Counted from the first letter of the stretch, positions 1-12,502 are shown. The stretch is DNA of 64,000 bases from Tricholoma matsutake (GCA_026075535.2 AP026541.1:8556001-8620000), one strand, 5' to 3'. A program made the numbers and translations. The notes: generated from the letters alone by a model not told the origin.

Positions 1-2082
1 CCTTTGACAACTAAAGATTGCAAAAAATCCTTTCCTGCATGGAATGATGAGCATCAGTGTGCTTTTGAATCGATCAAAGCCCTCATGGTTGGCCAGGAAT
101 GCTTGACCATGATTGATCACTCAAATCCTGGGGACAACAAGATTTTTGTGATATGCAATGCTAGTGACTTCCACACAGGTGCCGTGCTCAGTTGGGGAAA
201 AAGCTGGGAAACAGTGTGCCCCATCACTTTTGATCCGATGCAACTGAAGGATGTGCAGAAACACTACCCTGTACATGAAAAAGAATTGCTGGCCATTGTG
301 CATGCCTTAAAGACATGGCGCTCCGACCTTCTCGACTCCCTAATTCTTGTGTACACTAATCACCGCACTCTGGAAAACTTCAAGACCCAGAAAGACCTCT
401 CACACAGGCAAGCACGGTGGATGGAACATATGCTGCAACTTGAGATGACAATTATCTACATCCAGGGCAAAGACAATACAGTTTCTGATGCACTTTCTCA
501 CCTGCCTGCCAACATTCCTGACATGGATGCCTGCCCAGATGTGGATGTCGCTGACCCTCCCCTAAGATGGGAACATCTACTTAAGCACACCATGGTGAAT
601 GCTGTATTAAAAATCTCTACAGATGAGGTGTTCCTACACAATGTACAAAAGGGGTATGAGTCTGATGATTTCTGCAAGAAACTCTCCACCATGGATTGCA
701 GCATTTCAGATATCTACTACATGAATAAGCTCTGGTACATTGGCGATTGACTGGTGATTCCTCGTTATGGCACACTTAGAGAGGATCTTTTCTGACTTGC
801 ACATGACACACTCAGCCACTTTGGCAGTGATAAATTGTATGCAGCCATCTGTGACTCATACTACTGGCCTAACATGTGTCGAGACCTGGAAACCGCCAAC
901 ATCCCTTCGTGTGCAGGGTGTCAGCATAACAAAGGACAGACTTCTAAACCAAAGGACCCGCTACACCCTCTACCTGTGCCAGATGCACATGGTGACTCTG
1001 TATGCCTTGACTTTATTGGCCCATTGCCTGAGGACAAAGGCTTCAACTGCATCCTCACAATAACTGATTGCCTAGGCTCTGATGTGCGAATAATACCCAT
1101 GTGCACAGACATAACTGCACACAAGCTCACGGGGATCTTTTTCTCAGAATGGTATTGTGAAAATGGTTTACCTACAGAACTTATCTCTGACTGTGATAAA
1201 CTGTTCATGTCTAAATTTTGGAAAGTGCTGCATCTGTTAACTGAGGTACACCTTAAAATGTCAACTGCTTATCATCCACAAACAGATGGCAGCAGCAAGC
1301 ACACTAACAAAACCCTAAACCAATGTGTACATTTCCATGTCGAGCGAAATCAAAAGGGCTGGGTGTGAGCACTACCTCTGATCCAATTCAACATCATGAA
1401 CACAGTCAACACATCGACGGGATACTCAGGTTTCCAGCTTCACATGGGTCGATTGCTGCAAGTTCTACCTCCCCTTGTACCCACTGTGTTGGCCTCTGTG
1501 GCCGACATTGATGTGCGAGGCCTGTTCAGCCAAATTCTTGCAGATGAGGCAGACACTAAGGACTCTCTGTTAACTGCCAAGATTTCACAGGTGTTTTATG
1601 TGAACAAAGAGTGAGGCAAAGAAGACGTATTCAAAGTGGGAGACAAGGTAATGTTATTGACTCTACACCAAAGACAGGAATGGAAAGCTGGGGATAAAGA
1701 TCGAGTCACTAAGTTCTTCCCCAGATTTGATCCTCCTCACTCTGTGACAGAAGCATACCCTGATTTCTCAGCTTATACCCTAGACCTTCCAAACTCACCC
1801 AATGTGTTCCCTACCTTCCACTCATCTGTGCTGAAATGCTACCACCCCAATGATCCCAAATTATTCCCTTCCTGAGAGTTTGCATGCCCTGGCCTGGTTG
1901 TCACTACTGATGGTATCAAAGAATATACCATTGAGAAAATCATCGACGAAAGGAAAAGAGGACAGGGTCATCAATACCTAGTCCGCTGGAACAGTTTCAG
2001 TGCAGAAGATGACCAATGGCTACCAAGGCATGAGCTTGAGGATTGCAAAGGGCTGGATAGGTGGTTTTCTTGTACGGAATAG
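1..2082 (+). pseudogene. Ty3/gypsy pol remnant: RNase H, integrase, chromodomain (5' part outside window)
   Basis: One reading frame runs from the window edge to a TAG at 2080-2082. It is broken only by TGA codons at 748, 793, 1366, 1612 and 1873, all at positions where Arg fits. The order is RNase H (about 140-520), integrase zinc domain with a CxxC (about 800-940), integrase core (about 1000-1350) and chromodomain (about 1920-2050, EYTIEKIIDE..YLVRWNSF). Catalytic residues are damaged: the RNase H Asp of the usual TDASD is Asn (ICNASD), a second Asp is Asn (YTNH), and the integrase Glu after the QTDG motif is Lys. The product would replicate and integrate a retroelement, but this copy cannot. 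The element class is certain. The RT and gag lie outside the window. Confidence 0.93.
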
Positions 2083-2224
2083 GGATATGCAGTAGCTTTT
2101 CCCACTGGGTTTTTGATGCACCTGTTGTGAGGTTGATGTTGATTTTTTTGGTTGTTATTTTATCTCTGATTGCTTGCACCATCTAACTTGTAACACCCCC
2201 TGCCTTTTTTTAAGGGTGGGAGGG

Positions 2225-2450
2225 TGTAAGCCTACCATATTTGTTATGACTTATTTACTGCTTACATGAAGACTTCTCACTCTCGTTATCCTTCTTCTCT
2301 CTCTTGACCTTGAACTACTGCCTGTATATCACTAGCTCTAATTACTGAAATACCATGCCATACTATCACTTACTGAGTGTTTCACCACAATTTACTGATT
2401 ACTAAATTACACCACATCAACTACAAAATTATACTGATGGCATACATGGT
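2225..2450 (+). repeat. Start of 3' LTR of the first gypsy element (right end undefined)
   Basis: A purine-rich tract ending in GGGTGGGAGGG is followed directly by TGTAAGCC at 2225, the expected PPT-LTR junction downstream of pol. The same junction occurs at 63305 downstream of a related chromodomain. I cannot place the right end of this LTR, so the end coordinate is nominal. Confidence 0.6.
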
Positions 2451-3284
2451 TTAAAAGATAGGCTTCATTGCTTCCAGAAAATCTAATTATCTCAATGAAA
2501 GGTGAAGATGAAGCAATGATGAGCCCCCATGTCAAAAAGTACCTAGTCTTTCACCACTATGTCACACAAAAGTAATGCCTTTGATGGCAGAATTCTGTGA
2601 TCCGATGTTGGCATCTGACAAGCCAAAGTACATTTTTGTAAAAACATTTGTTGATTGAGTTTGCCCAAAATAGCACACTTGTTGGCATTTAAATTCTGTC
2701 TGTGAAATGTCACGGTGAGCCAGAAAACCAAAAACTGCTCTATGATCATGGTGCAACTACTCTCAGTCTATGGGAAATAGATATTATTGCTTTGAGAAAA
2801 AAAATGGGAAGGATTGGTTCACTCCTCATATCTCAATGTCAGAAATATGTGATTCACCCCTCATAATGTAGCTTTTACCAACCTCAACCTCAACCAAAAA
2901 TCAGGGGAAAACCAGAGGAATGTTTTTAATACTTATAACCTCTCAGATCATTAATTTGAAGATGGTTGGAGATGTTTTGGGGCTTAAAAAGTGTTATCAG
3001 TGTGGTAGTGAAACACTAGTATCTGTGGTAAAACACTCGGTAAGTGATAGTATCTTATCACTTTGTGTGATTTGAAGTAAGTCTCATAATCCTCCCCTTC
3101 CTTCTCCTATAGTGCTGGTCTACCTCCACATAGGAGGTAGGCTCACAGTAGAGAAACATGGAAGCCATGGGAGTGCAGAATGGGGTCAGGTATAATTTAT
3201 GTCTAAAAAAAGGAAATTTAACACAATCGGGGATGCATTTTGGTGGACACAACTTTTTTCCCCGCCCATGCAACCTCACAGCAC
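2451..3284. other. AT-rich non-coding stretch
   Basis: No coding frame with recognisable protein character was found. It probably contains the rest of the decayed LTR and the former upstream part of the inverted gene fragment to its right. A short minus-strand reading frame continues from the neighbouring gene fragment down to 3058, but it has no recognisable sequence. Confidence 0.4.
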
Positions 3285-4190
3285 CACCTGAAGAAACCTC
3301 AAGAGCACGTGTCTGAGCAGCTGAGGGACCTGTTGCAGCTGTGGCAGCATTATCCCAATTCATAAGTTTGATGGGTCCTTCAGTGCCAGATTTCTCCCAG
3401 TACTCCACCAATGCACATGCACCACCATTGACTGAGTTCATTTCTTTGTGCATACAGCATCCTGCCCAAATTGGATGTGTTGCTCTCTGACTGGTAATTT
3501 GGAACCTGCAGCATGGTGTGTTTAGATTCATAATTGAGGTGTTTGATTGCCCACTAATGGTGAGTGCTACATCATGAATATTAGTTCTTGACAGGGAAAG
3601 AAAATTGGAAGACCCAAACCTGTCACCTGCTCAATCTCATGAACTAGCTGAATTTTGGCTGCTATTCCTCCTTCCCACATAATCCATCCAACTGCCCTCA
3701 CACTCACATTATCCTTAACTTTCAGACCAAAGCCCCTTGCAACAACATGCACCACATCATTCACTTTTTCAACTGGCACATTTAGGACCTGTAACTCCAC
3801 AGCATCTCTCAACATGCCTCTTTAATGATACCCTTCTCCTTCATGTAAAGATCCCCTGGGCCAGCCATTGCTTTCTTTGGCGCTTGGACAATGGCAAGTT
3901 GTTTCTGGTTTGGTACATAACTGGCTTGCATATGTGAAATATGGGAGTGTTGGCACTTCTCCACACAAAGAATATCCCTGGTTGATTTAGCTTGCTGTGC
4001 TTCACAAGCTTTGTTGTGTAGCTTGCATGCACTCTCATCAGCTTGTGTGTGCTGCTTCTCAAGTTCTTTTTTTAATGGAGCTGTTGGAGAGGTGCGAGGG
4101 TCATAATTCTTGGAGTTTGATGCATTGATTTTCTGTAGATTTTTTAGATGCTGCACCCACTGCAGCTGGGATTGCTGGCCCATCCACAGT
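3285..4190 (-). pseudogene. N-terminal half of an uncharacterised agaricomycete repeat-family protein (inverted)
   Basis: Read on the minus strand, successive open segments give a charged coiled-coil N-terminus (about 4183-3810), then a segment with VEKVNDVVHVVARGFGL (about 3780). A large internal deletion follows, and then a Cys/His-containing block WAGCCMHKEMNSV..IKLMNWDNAATAA (about 3450-3300). I recognise this order from a family of uncharacterised, highly repeated genes in mushroom genomes. The function is unknown to me. The matching C-terminal half lies next to it on the opposite strand, so the gene has been broken by a local inversion. Frameshifts separate the segments. The family assignment rests on memory of the motif order, not on a search. 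Confidence 0.6.
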
Positions 4191-4199
4191 GGGGCAAGT

Positions 4200-4911
4200 T
4201 AACATTACTTGTTGGAATGATGCTACACCATAAGGACGACAAGAAAGGACAGCAAGATTTGTTTCAAATTTTCTTTGAGTTGCATCTTGGATATGCGATA
4301 TGATTTCCTGACACGAGCAACACATGGTTTCAGTCCCACTGCAATGCAGCTGTTGAGCTGATAATTTACCTGCCAGTCTATCTCAAGTTTCTCCTCCTGG
4401 TCCATGACAAAAAAGAGAAGCAAAATTTCAATCACATGGAATCAAACATATTCAATGCATTGAAAGACATACCTACACTCATGGAATTCTGTGTACTCGC
4501 TCTATATGTGCAAGCCATCAGCCACCCTTACATGTGTATTGTATGAGGTTTGGGTGAAAGACGCATGAATGCTTTGGAACTCGGACTCTTGCACAAGAAG
4601 GTGCAAGCCCACTGCCATGCCATCATCGCAAACCCAGAGCTTCTCCTTGCTGCAGATGTCAAGTATGAAACAGGTGCATTAGATGGCAAACCCTGGGAAT
4701 GGCCAGAATTATTTTATGCAGCAGAGAATGGCCGACTCTCTGCCACATCTCAGAAGCCTTTTTCCAGAGGGCACTTGAAATGTGGGAGGTGGTGCCATCT
4801 CTCAGCTGTCAGATGCAGAGAAACAGAAAGTGTTTATCAATCCAACCAACAATCACAATGAAGGAGCATTAGGGAGTCTGCAACAGACCTGGCGATGTGC
4901 ACCTAACATTA
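4200..4911 (+). pseudogene. C-terminal half (part 1) of the same agaricomycete repeat-family protein
   Basis: On the plus strand the frame gives a HHKDDKKGQQD segment (about 4222). It continues through a stretch ending NHMESNIFNALKDIPTLME (about 4430-4480) and reaches ETGALDGKPWEWPE (about 4670-4710). This should directly follow the DNAATAA block that now lies inverted at 3300. In-frame TGA codons interrupt it near 4309 and 4543, and there is a shift near 4760. The frame then runs into the CAGTG target duplication of gypsy-A and resumes at 11173 on the other side of that element. The function is unknown. Confidence 0.6.
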
Positions 4912-4916
4912 CAGTG

Positions 4917-5317
4917 TGTTAGGGCGACACCCACTATCTGCTAGCTAAGACCGTGCAGGTTCTCTCTACAAGAAGGGGGTGGGATCCGCGCTCATGATGG
5001 GGGAATTGATGGTTTTGATGCGAGGGGTTATTAATAGGTGAGTTTGTTGAGATAGGCCTTTTACACCAAAAACGTAGGTGGAATACCTAAGAGAACACAA
5101 CTGGGGTCCCCTAGGCGTATATTTAGGGTTATATACTATGTTACATATATTGTACATTGTTGTTACTGATGTGTTTGTACATGCACGTACATATTGATGC
5201 ATGCGAAATAAAATTCTCACGCTATCAAAGTGTAGCATCATTTGGCGTCATGTAGCGTAATTTGACATAATAAAATAAAAATGAAATTTTATTAGGTAAT
5301 GGGGTGGTTTCCTAACA
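4917..5317 (-). repeat. Gypsy-A 3' LTR
   Basis: It pairs with 10766-11167. The differences between the two are almost all C/T or G/A changes at CpG sites, for example GGGCGACACC against GGGTGACACC, and GATCCGCGC against GATCTGCAC. Confidence 0.93.
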
Positions 5318-5328
5318 TTACCCCCCTT

Positions 5329-8300
5329 TTATGCCTCGACTTCCAGGCGAGAAAATATTATGTCTGTCCCCTCTGTGAAATTTTGGTAAGGCCGGAATTT
5401 CATCCCCTCATACACCATTCTCACAATGCGATGCAGAGCATTTGGATTACGTTTAAAGAATTGGGCGATTGCATTATGCGCTCACTTACAATTCTCTTCA
5501 GGTTCCCATGAATTATTTTCATCAGTATAGTTTTTCCACTTTATTAAGAACTCCAATTTGTTCCGTTGAAGACGTGAGTCTAGAATTTCTTCAACTATGT
5601 ATTCTGGAGCACCTTCTACTATTATCGGAGGTTGCGGAGTAGTTTGTTGGCCAGGAATAGTGGGTGGGCGGTAAGGGCATAGGCGGGATACATTAATCTC
5701 AGGATCAATCTTGAATGATTGGGGTAATTTTAGCACTACCACATTAGGTGAGATCACTTTAGAGATCGCATATGGGCCAACTTGTTTCTCTGTAAGTTTC
5801 CTCAAAGGTCGTGGAATATTCAGGTCCTTGGTACTTAGCCATACCAAGTCACCAACTTTGTACTCTGGAGCGCGTGCTCGAGTACGATCCATGTGTTGCA
5901 TCATGTCATCACGTGCTTTCTTCAATGCCGCCTCTGCTTCCTCTTGTACCTTTTGCATCTTAGATACAAAGTCTTCTACCGACTGTACTTTGACTTCCCT
6001 TCTGGGTTCTACTCCCATGCGAGGATGATATCCATAATTCACGAAAAGGGGTGACATACGAGTAGCCAAATGGAATTTGTTATTGTGGGAAAATTTGGCA
6101 ATTGCCAACCATTCGGGCCAGTTGGTTTGTCGGTAGTTGACAAACATACGTAGGTACTGCTCCAACTCCTGATTCATTCTCTCTGTCTGCCCATCAGTCT
6201 GCGGGTGATATGCCATAGATAATTTAGTTTGAATTCCCAATATGTTGTTTAGTTCTCACATAAATGCGGAAGCAAATTGTGGTCCGCAATCGGAGATAAT
6301 GGTATCGGGTAACCCATGTAACCGCCATACCTGATTTAGATAGAGGTGCGCCAAGCCCAATGATGAGGTTTCTGTAGTAGTAGGAATAATATGGACCTCC
6401 TTTGTAAAGCGGTCGCATACTACGAATATTGCATCATACCCTTGAGCCTCGGGTAATCTGGTAATAAAATCCACAGATATATCTCGCCACGGCGCTTTAG
6501 GTATAGGGTTCGGCATTAATTTTCCTGCAGGTTTCTCTGGAAATTTCTTCCCCCTCATGCACGTATCACATCCATCCACATACCCCAACACATACTTCGA
6601 AATTCCGGGCCACCAATAATTTCTCATTACTAATTCCAATGTCTTCCATCTTCCTGGGTGTCCAGCAATCGGTGTATTGTGATGTAACCAGATGATCTCC
6701 CTTCGCAAATCCTGATCCTTTGGTACATACACTTTTCCTTGAAACAACACCAACCCTTGTTCCTCAGCCCATTCATCTCCTTTGATATTACCTTTCTTCT
6801 CTCCCTTCAGAGCTTTCATGGCTTCCACTACTTCATCATCCATTTCTGAACATTGTCTAATTTTAGACAACATTTCTGTTTCCGAGCTATCTATTAATAG
6901 ATGCCCTTGATGCATAGCACAAATGCGAAAGTATTCAGGTTTGAGTAAGGTAACATTTTTATTGTCCTCCTCCACCCCCCTTTTATGATCAATATGTCTG
7001 GATAATGCATCTGCTTTCCTCATTAAGCTTCCCGCTTTGTGGACCAAGTGAAAGTTGAAATGCGATAGGAATAGTGCCCAATGTGCTTGCCTGCGATTAA
7101 GCTTTTTAGTGGACATGAAGTATTGCAGATTTTGATGATCCGTCCAGATCCCAATCTGATGCGTACATCCCTCCAAATAATGCCTCCACACCTCCAATGC
7201 TCGTATAATCCCCAACATCTCTTTGTCATGCACATCATAATTCCTCTCCACATCATTCAACCCTTTTGACAAGTATGCACAAGGATGCTATTTGTCATCT
7301 TTGCACAGCATTGATAATACCACTCCAGTAGCAAAATCGGATGCATCAGATTCCACTCGCAAAGGGCATGTGAAATCTACTGGGGCTAATATTGGTCCCT
7401 CCACAAACTTCCTCTTCAACTCCTCAAACGCTGTCTGCTGCTGCTCTCCCCACCTCCATACTACTCCCTTTTGCATAAGGTTGTGTAAGGGTGTGGCAAT
7501 TTTAGAAAAATTGTGCACAAAGCGACGATAATAATTTGCGAGTCCCAAGAAGGCTTGAACCTCCTTGACACAGGTGGGTGCAGGCCAATCTGTGATCGCC
7601 TGTACCTTGATCAGATCCATTTTGATCCTGTCAGGGCCGATCAATAATCCTAGGAACTCAATCTTGCTTGCCCCAAACACACACTTCTCTGGTTTCAAAA
7701 ATAGATCATTCTCCGCCAACCTCCATAACACCTCCTGCACTATCGCCTCATGATTTTCTTCATCCTCCGTGAATATCAGAATGTCATCAATAGATATTAT
7801 TACCACGCCTTTGTCTATTACGTCCTTGAAAATGTCGTTCATCATATTTTGAAAGGTTGGGGGACTATTAGTCATCCCAAAAAACATGACAAGCGGCTCA
7901 AAGAATCCTCGATGCGTGGCAAATGCTGCCTTCCACTCATCTCCTTTCTTTATTTGTACATTGTTGTATCCCCATCGTAAATCCAATTTTGTAAAGACCT
8001 TGGCTTTTCCCACCTTGTCAATTATTTCTGAGATCAACAGCAGGGGGTACACGTTCTTCACTGTCCACTCATTCAAATACCTATAATCTGTACACATCCT
8101 CTTCCTTTGGTCTTTTTTTGGCACAAAGAATATTGGTGACGTCTGCGGTGATTTCGAAGGTCGTATGTATCCTTTGCGCAATTGCTCCTTCAGGAACGCA
8201 TCCACTTCTTCTTGTTCCATCGGAGATAATGGATATACCTTCGACTTCTTCAGCACAAACCCTGGCTTCATCTCAATCACATGATCCCATGGCTTCCGCA

Positions 8301-9254
8301 CCGGCATTCACTCAGACTCCTTCTTCTGGAACACTGACAGATGTTCATGATACACTTTTGGCACCCATTCCTCCACTGGCTTCTCCACCTTCACGATATT
8401 CTTGTCCCACAACTGTCCTCCACGAATTGTTCTAAAGGTTTGCTTCTGCTCTTCTTTCTCGATCATGATCGGAACTTCCCCATTTGGCATTTCCTCATCC
8501 TCCACTTCCTCCATCATAACAGAATACTTTCTTGGACATTCTTTCTCTTTCTTTTTCCTTTTTTCCTTCTTCATCTTCCTCCCATACACATTACATTCCT
8601 TAGGACAACGAGTCATTTGTACTTTCCCAGTTTTCCAATCAATTTCGGGATTATGCTTCCGTAACCACGGACATCCTATTATTAGATTGGTTTTCCCAAG
8701 ATCGCACACTTCAAATACGGCTCGCTCCTGATGCTCCTGATACTTTAGTACCATAGTCACCTCCTCCTTGATAGTTCCTCCACGATTGACTGTTCCATCA
8801 ATATTGTACACCATTATAGGTTGCACCAGCTTGCGTGTGTTAATACCGTTTCCGGTAATTAAGGATCAATTAATAAATAATCCTGTAGCACCACTATCAA
8901 GCAATGCTTCCACATCAATAGCTGCATGCGTGTCCACTGTCTTCAATCCCACAGTCAAGGTGATTTCGGGTTCTACTCGCGCAGAGCGAATAAAGAATTT
9001 AGGGGTTTTCGGAAATGATGTGTGAAAATTGTCATGTGATTGACAACAGTTGTACTCCTTTTTGTCATGTGATTCAGAACGGTTATACTCCTCCTCGATT
9101 TCCTTTTCTGATTTGCTCTGGGTTTCCTCGGATACTAATACATTGTAACGATTCTGGGTCACCAATGGGGAAACCTTCACTGGGACTCTTCCACAAAATT
9201 CTTCTGCTTGCCTTCCTCCAGCTTTACTTCCTCGATTGTAGCTTCCCTAATCTT
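5329..9254 (-). pseudogene. Gypsy-A pol: protease, RT, RNase H, integrase, chromodomain
   Basis: Minus-strand domains in order are protease (DSGATGLF near 8890), reverse transcriptase (8307-7600, catalytic SIDD near 7790 where Y[VIL]DD is usual), RNase H (about 7360-6990), integrase zinc domain (HH..CDTCMRGKK near 6660-6560), core with D, D and E (VDFITRL, ISDCGPQF, QTDGQTERMN) and a C-terminal chromodomain (about 5590-5480, EYIVEEILDS..IKWKNY). In-frame TGA codons occur at 8866, 8308, 6256 and 5482, and a TAG at 7288. The TAG falls in KWHP, where Trp is expected. The TGAs sit where Arg is plausible. The frame otherwise continues from gag without a shift, so gag-pol was a single polyprotein ORF. 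The copy is inactive unless the stops are read through. Confidence 0.93.
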
Positions 9255-10274
9255 TCTTTTCTGCCTACAATTCCTAGAAATGTGTCCTAACTGCCCACAG
9301 TTAAAACATTTAAGTGGGGCTCATCTCCCTGCTTGATCAACCTCCATTGCCTCTGCTGGTGCTGCTGACTCCATAACTATAGGTGTCACTGCCATGGCCA
9401 GTGGCTGTGCCCTTGGAGCTTGCGCCTGAGGCGCCTTTCCTTTCTCAGACTTTCCTCCTGATGACTTTCCAAATTTACTACTTCCATACATCAACTTTGA
9501 CTCCGCCTGTTCCTGCCGATATTGCCAGTCAAGGCGCATTGCCCAATTATACCACTCGTCCAACTTCTCTGGCATAGAAGGTAGTTGGTAGATAGACTTG
9601 AATAAAGAGGGATTTAATCCTGCTTTCAAAAACTCTACCAACGCGGCTTCTCCCATGTCCGTTTGTGAAGCTTCTGCTTTGAACTGCAAAATAAATTCAT
9701 CCGCCGTTAGGGAACCTTGGCGCATGGTTTTTAATTTAGCATTGGCTGTCACCTTTGGATTAGGGTCTCCAAACTGTGCCTCCAATCTCTCCAGAAATTC
9801 CTTGAAGGTTGCAAATGGTTTATTTCCCATGGCAATTTGTTTAATAGCCTCGTTTCTCCAGAACTGTGCTTTCCCCCCCTGAATATATGAGAGAGCAAAC
9901 ATAATCCTAGACTCGGCTGTATGAAACTCTGGCTTCCTCCCATGGATGTACAATACTATAGAGCTGATAAAGGATTTTGTATTCTCCATGGTACCGTCAA
10001 AGATTTGCGGGGGTGCATACTTAGGTAAGCACACTTTTCCATTTCTGGATTTCTCCACTGTCTCATCCTCCTGCAATATCCACTCCACCATCTCCTCCAT
10101 CTCATCATCTCTTTCTCCTATCATCTCTGGCTGTACTTCCGCTTGTCTGGGCTGTGATGCTGCCAATACTGACACTAATTGCGACATTTGTGCTGTGAGC
10201 GCATCAATTTTCACCTCTAGTGCTGGTATGGGAACAGGATTAGGACCGGGATTAGAAGTTGAAGGTTCGGACAT
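9255..10274 (-). pseudogene. Gypsy-A gag with CCHC zinc knuckle
   Basis: The first ATG is at 10274. The protein has a short N-terminal coiled segment, a retrotransposon gag core (about residues 85-260) and a basic linker. An in-frame TGA at 9321 is followed immediately by a CCHC knuckle (CFNCGQLGHISRNC) in the same frame. Gag packages element RNA in the cytoplasmic particle, and the knuckle binds nucleic acid. The frame continues into protease with no stop. The single nonsense codon lies between the gag core and the knuckle, so a truncated gag without knuckle would be the only product. Confidence 0.9.
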
Positions 10275-10765
10275 AATTGTAGAATCTGTGATGAATCACT
10301 TCTTTGACAAATTCAAAATTTTTTCTTCGAGACCTCTCCAAACGTTTATGGGTCACGTGATAAGGTTTGTCAATCGTTCGTCGTTCGTCAGGCGCCTATT
10401 TTGACACTTTGGATCAATAACCCTTCCAACAGTGCCTGATCTCGGAGATATCACTGAATTCAGCTTGTAACTAAAATAGTCGTCCGAATAGAGTAATGTA
10501 AATCATAACTAAACCAGATCCAATCAGTTGTCTGGTTGCAGCTGTCTGGTTGCAGCTGTCCTAATGACAAGCACTGCCTCTTGATCACTGGCAGTTGCAA
10601 TGTAAGGTGAGGCCTGGCATTGGCTTATGAAAGAAAAGGTAGATTATGTATATACAAGTACTTCCGGCTCATGCCAAAAGGATGAGTAATCAGATGTGGT
10701 GTGGTGAAACAATGACGTATGCGCAAGTAAGAGAAGGCACACTGATATGGGAAGTTGTGTTCTTC
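10275..10765 (-). other. Gypsy-A 5' leader
   Basis: This is untranslated sequence between the 5' LTR and the gag ATG. I could not identify a convincing tRNA primer-binding site directly after the LTR. It includes a short direct duplication of CTGGTTGCAGCTGTC near 10532-10560. Confidence 0.6.
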
Positions 10766-11167
10766 TGTTAGGGTGACACCCACTATCTGCTAGCTAAGAC
10801 CATGCAGGTTCTCTCTACAAGAAGGGGGCAGGATCTGCACTCATGATGGGGGAATTGATGGTTTTGATGTGAGGGGTTATTAATAGGTGAGTTTGTTGAG
10901 ATAGGCCTTTCACACCAAAAACGTAGGTGGAATACCTAAGAGAACACAACTGGGGTCCCCTAGGCGTATATTTAGGGTTTATATACTATGTTACATATAT
11001 TGTACATTGTTGTTACTGATGCATTCGTACATGCGCATACATATTGATGTGTGCAAAATAAAATTCTCATGCTATCAAAGTGTAGCATCATTTGGCATCA
11101 TGTAGCGTAATTCGACATAATAAAATAAAAATGAAATTTTATTAGGTAATGGGGTGGTTTCCTAACA
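10766..11167 (-). repeat. Gypsy-A 5' LTR
   Basis: This is the partner of 4917-5317 and is flanked on its right by the target duplicate CAGTG. Confidence 0.93.
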
Positions 11168-11721
11168 CAGTGGGCCAATACAACTCACGGACAATGTACA
11201 AGCAAAATGATACCTAGAATTTTGCTCAAGTTGTTCTGGGACCTCAAGACCAGAAGTTTCTTCACCAAGAAGCATAGAGAGTTGATGCAAGTGGAAGGGA
11301 GAAGCAGATACAACAGGTGCAAGCACAGCATGATCAGCAGTCGGTGGATGAGAAGAGAAAAATCAATGTTGAGAAGCAGGAGAAAAAAGATGCCAAAGAA
11401 GCAGAATTAGATGCATTAACACCACTTCTTGATGTGGCACAGCTTAAACACAAATTTAACACAAAACAGTTGTTGAATTCTGACCTTATTTTACAGATAA
11501 ATTGGCACCGCCACCATGACACCAACATTCTCCTGAGGACCACAATTGGAAAGATGAAAAGGGAAGATAAATTGGCGCAACTGATTGTTGCTGTGGAAAG
11601 GTATAATGTGTCACCAGTACCACCACCTATAACTACAAGTAGCCAACACAGTCTCACAGAGGTGACAAGGATGGACTGGGAGGTAGCAGACGATGTCAAA
11701 GATGCCAATATGGAAGACTGA
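11168..11721 (+). pseudogene. C-terminal half (part 2) of the agaricomycete repeat-family protein
   Basis: Removing gypsy-A and one copy of CAGTG joins the reading frame from 4911 to 11173 and continues it for about 45 bases. After a shift it continues as a charged coiled-coil tail (11317-11721: EKRKINVEKQEKKDAKEAE, then LILQINWHRHHDTN). The product would end at the TGA at 11719. The lysine/glutamate-rich helix followed by an aliphatic segment matches my memory of this family's C-terminus. The function is unknown. It is non-functional because of the inversion, frameshifts and insertion. Confidence 0.6.
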
Positions 11722-12010
11722 TTCTCACTAATTACTTATTCAAACTTTATAATTTGTTATTCATAGTACAATATTTCTACACTGAATTATATAGACTTCT
11801 TTACTTACTCACTGGAGATAGTGAGACACAATCTAGAAGGAGAATCAGTGTTTAAAGCAACCGCCACAATGAAGGTGTGCGAGGCATTCAGGGGTTGACT
11901 TCCAAAAATGGAAGTGACCAGTTTCTGTATCACACATTGTTTGGTTGGATTGCCTGACCCCACTAGTAAATTACTGCCCAGCAAATGAGCCTTGTAAATT
12001 ACCTAATAAT
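11722..12010. other. Spacer between gene remnant and copia element
   Basis: No gene was seen. The sequence ends in AATTACCTAATAAT, which abuts the copia LTR. Confidence 0.5.
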
Positions 12011-12290
12011 TGTTGAGAATGCTCATTATCACACCATGAGCATACACGATCATGTGTCTGATGTGTGTACTATTTATAGCTTATCTTTTTGATGCAGTCC
12101 CTTTGTGCTGTTTATTCCTTTCATTCTTTGTGTAGCTGGCCTGACATATATATAGAGTAGACAGTCAACCACTCACCTCAGTCACTTGTACAGAGACTGA
12201 GGTGAGCGCATTTGTTATCACTCAATTATGGATCATTACTTACTGTACCTATAGTTAAACTCTGATTACACTAGGATTGATTTTCTATAG
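12011..12290 (+). repeat. Copia 5' LTR
   Basis: It matches 21706-21996 but lacks an 11-bp segment near GATGC. GTTATGGGCC follows immediately at 12291, a plausible primer-binding region. Confidence 0.9.
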
Positions 12291-12502
12291 GTTATGGGCC
12301 AATCTCGTTGTTAGAAACAATGATAGAAAGCTTCCTAGCCACTTGACGATATACATCATCTGGTGCCTCTTCTTTTGATCAATCATCTCAATCACTCTTG
12401 CCATCCTGGATCACAGACTTTACTTTGTGCACAACCCAATAATTCTGGTGTGTGTGCTCCTTTGTTGCTGCTACACATCTTCCTGCCACTCCACATTAGC
12501 CT
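12291..12502 (+). other. Copia 5' leader
   Basis: This is untranslated sequence between the LTR and the gag ATG. It begins with GTTATGGGCC, a likely primer-binding site. No ORF was seen. Confidence 0.55.

Larger units (their letters stand above)
4912..11172 (-). mobile_element. Gypsy-A: full-length Ty3/gypsy chromovirus-type element with 5-bp TSD
   Basis: The target duplication CAGTG is seen at 4912-4916 and 11168-11172. Between them lie LTRs of 401 and 402 bp that begin TGTTAGGG and end CCTAACA on the plus strand. Coding is on the minus strand, so the right LTR is the 5' one. A purine tract AAAAGGGGGGTAA (minus) abuts the 3' LTR. The interior is one gag-pol frame with nonsense codons but no frameshift that I could find. 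The element sits inside an older decayed gene, whose frame continues across the insertion. Confidence 0.95.

Noticed and set aside
8341..8731. Plus-strand frames of about 105 codons opposite gypsy-A
   Set aside because: They are antisense shadows of a lysine- and glutamate-rich part of pol.
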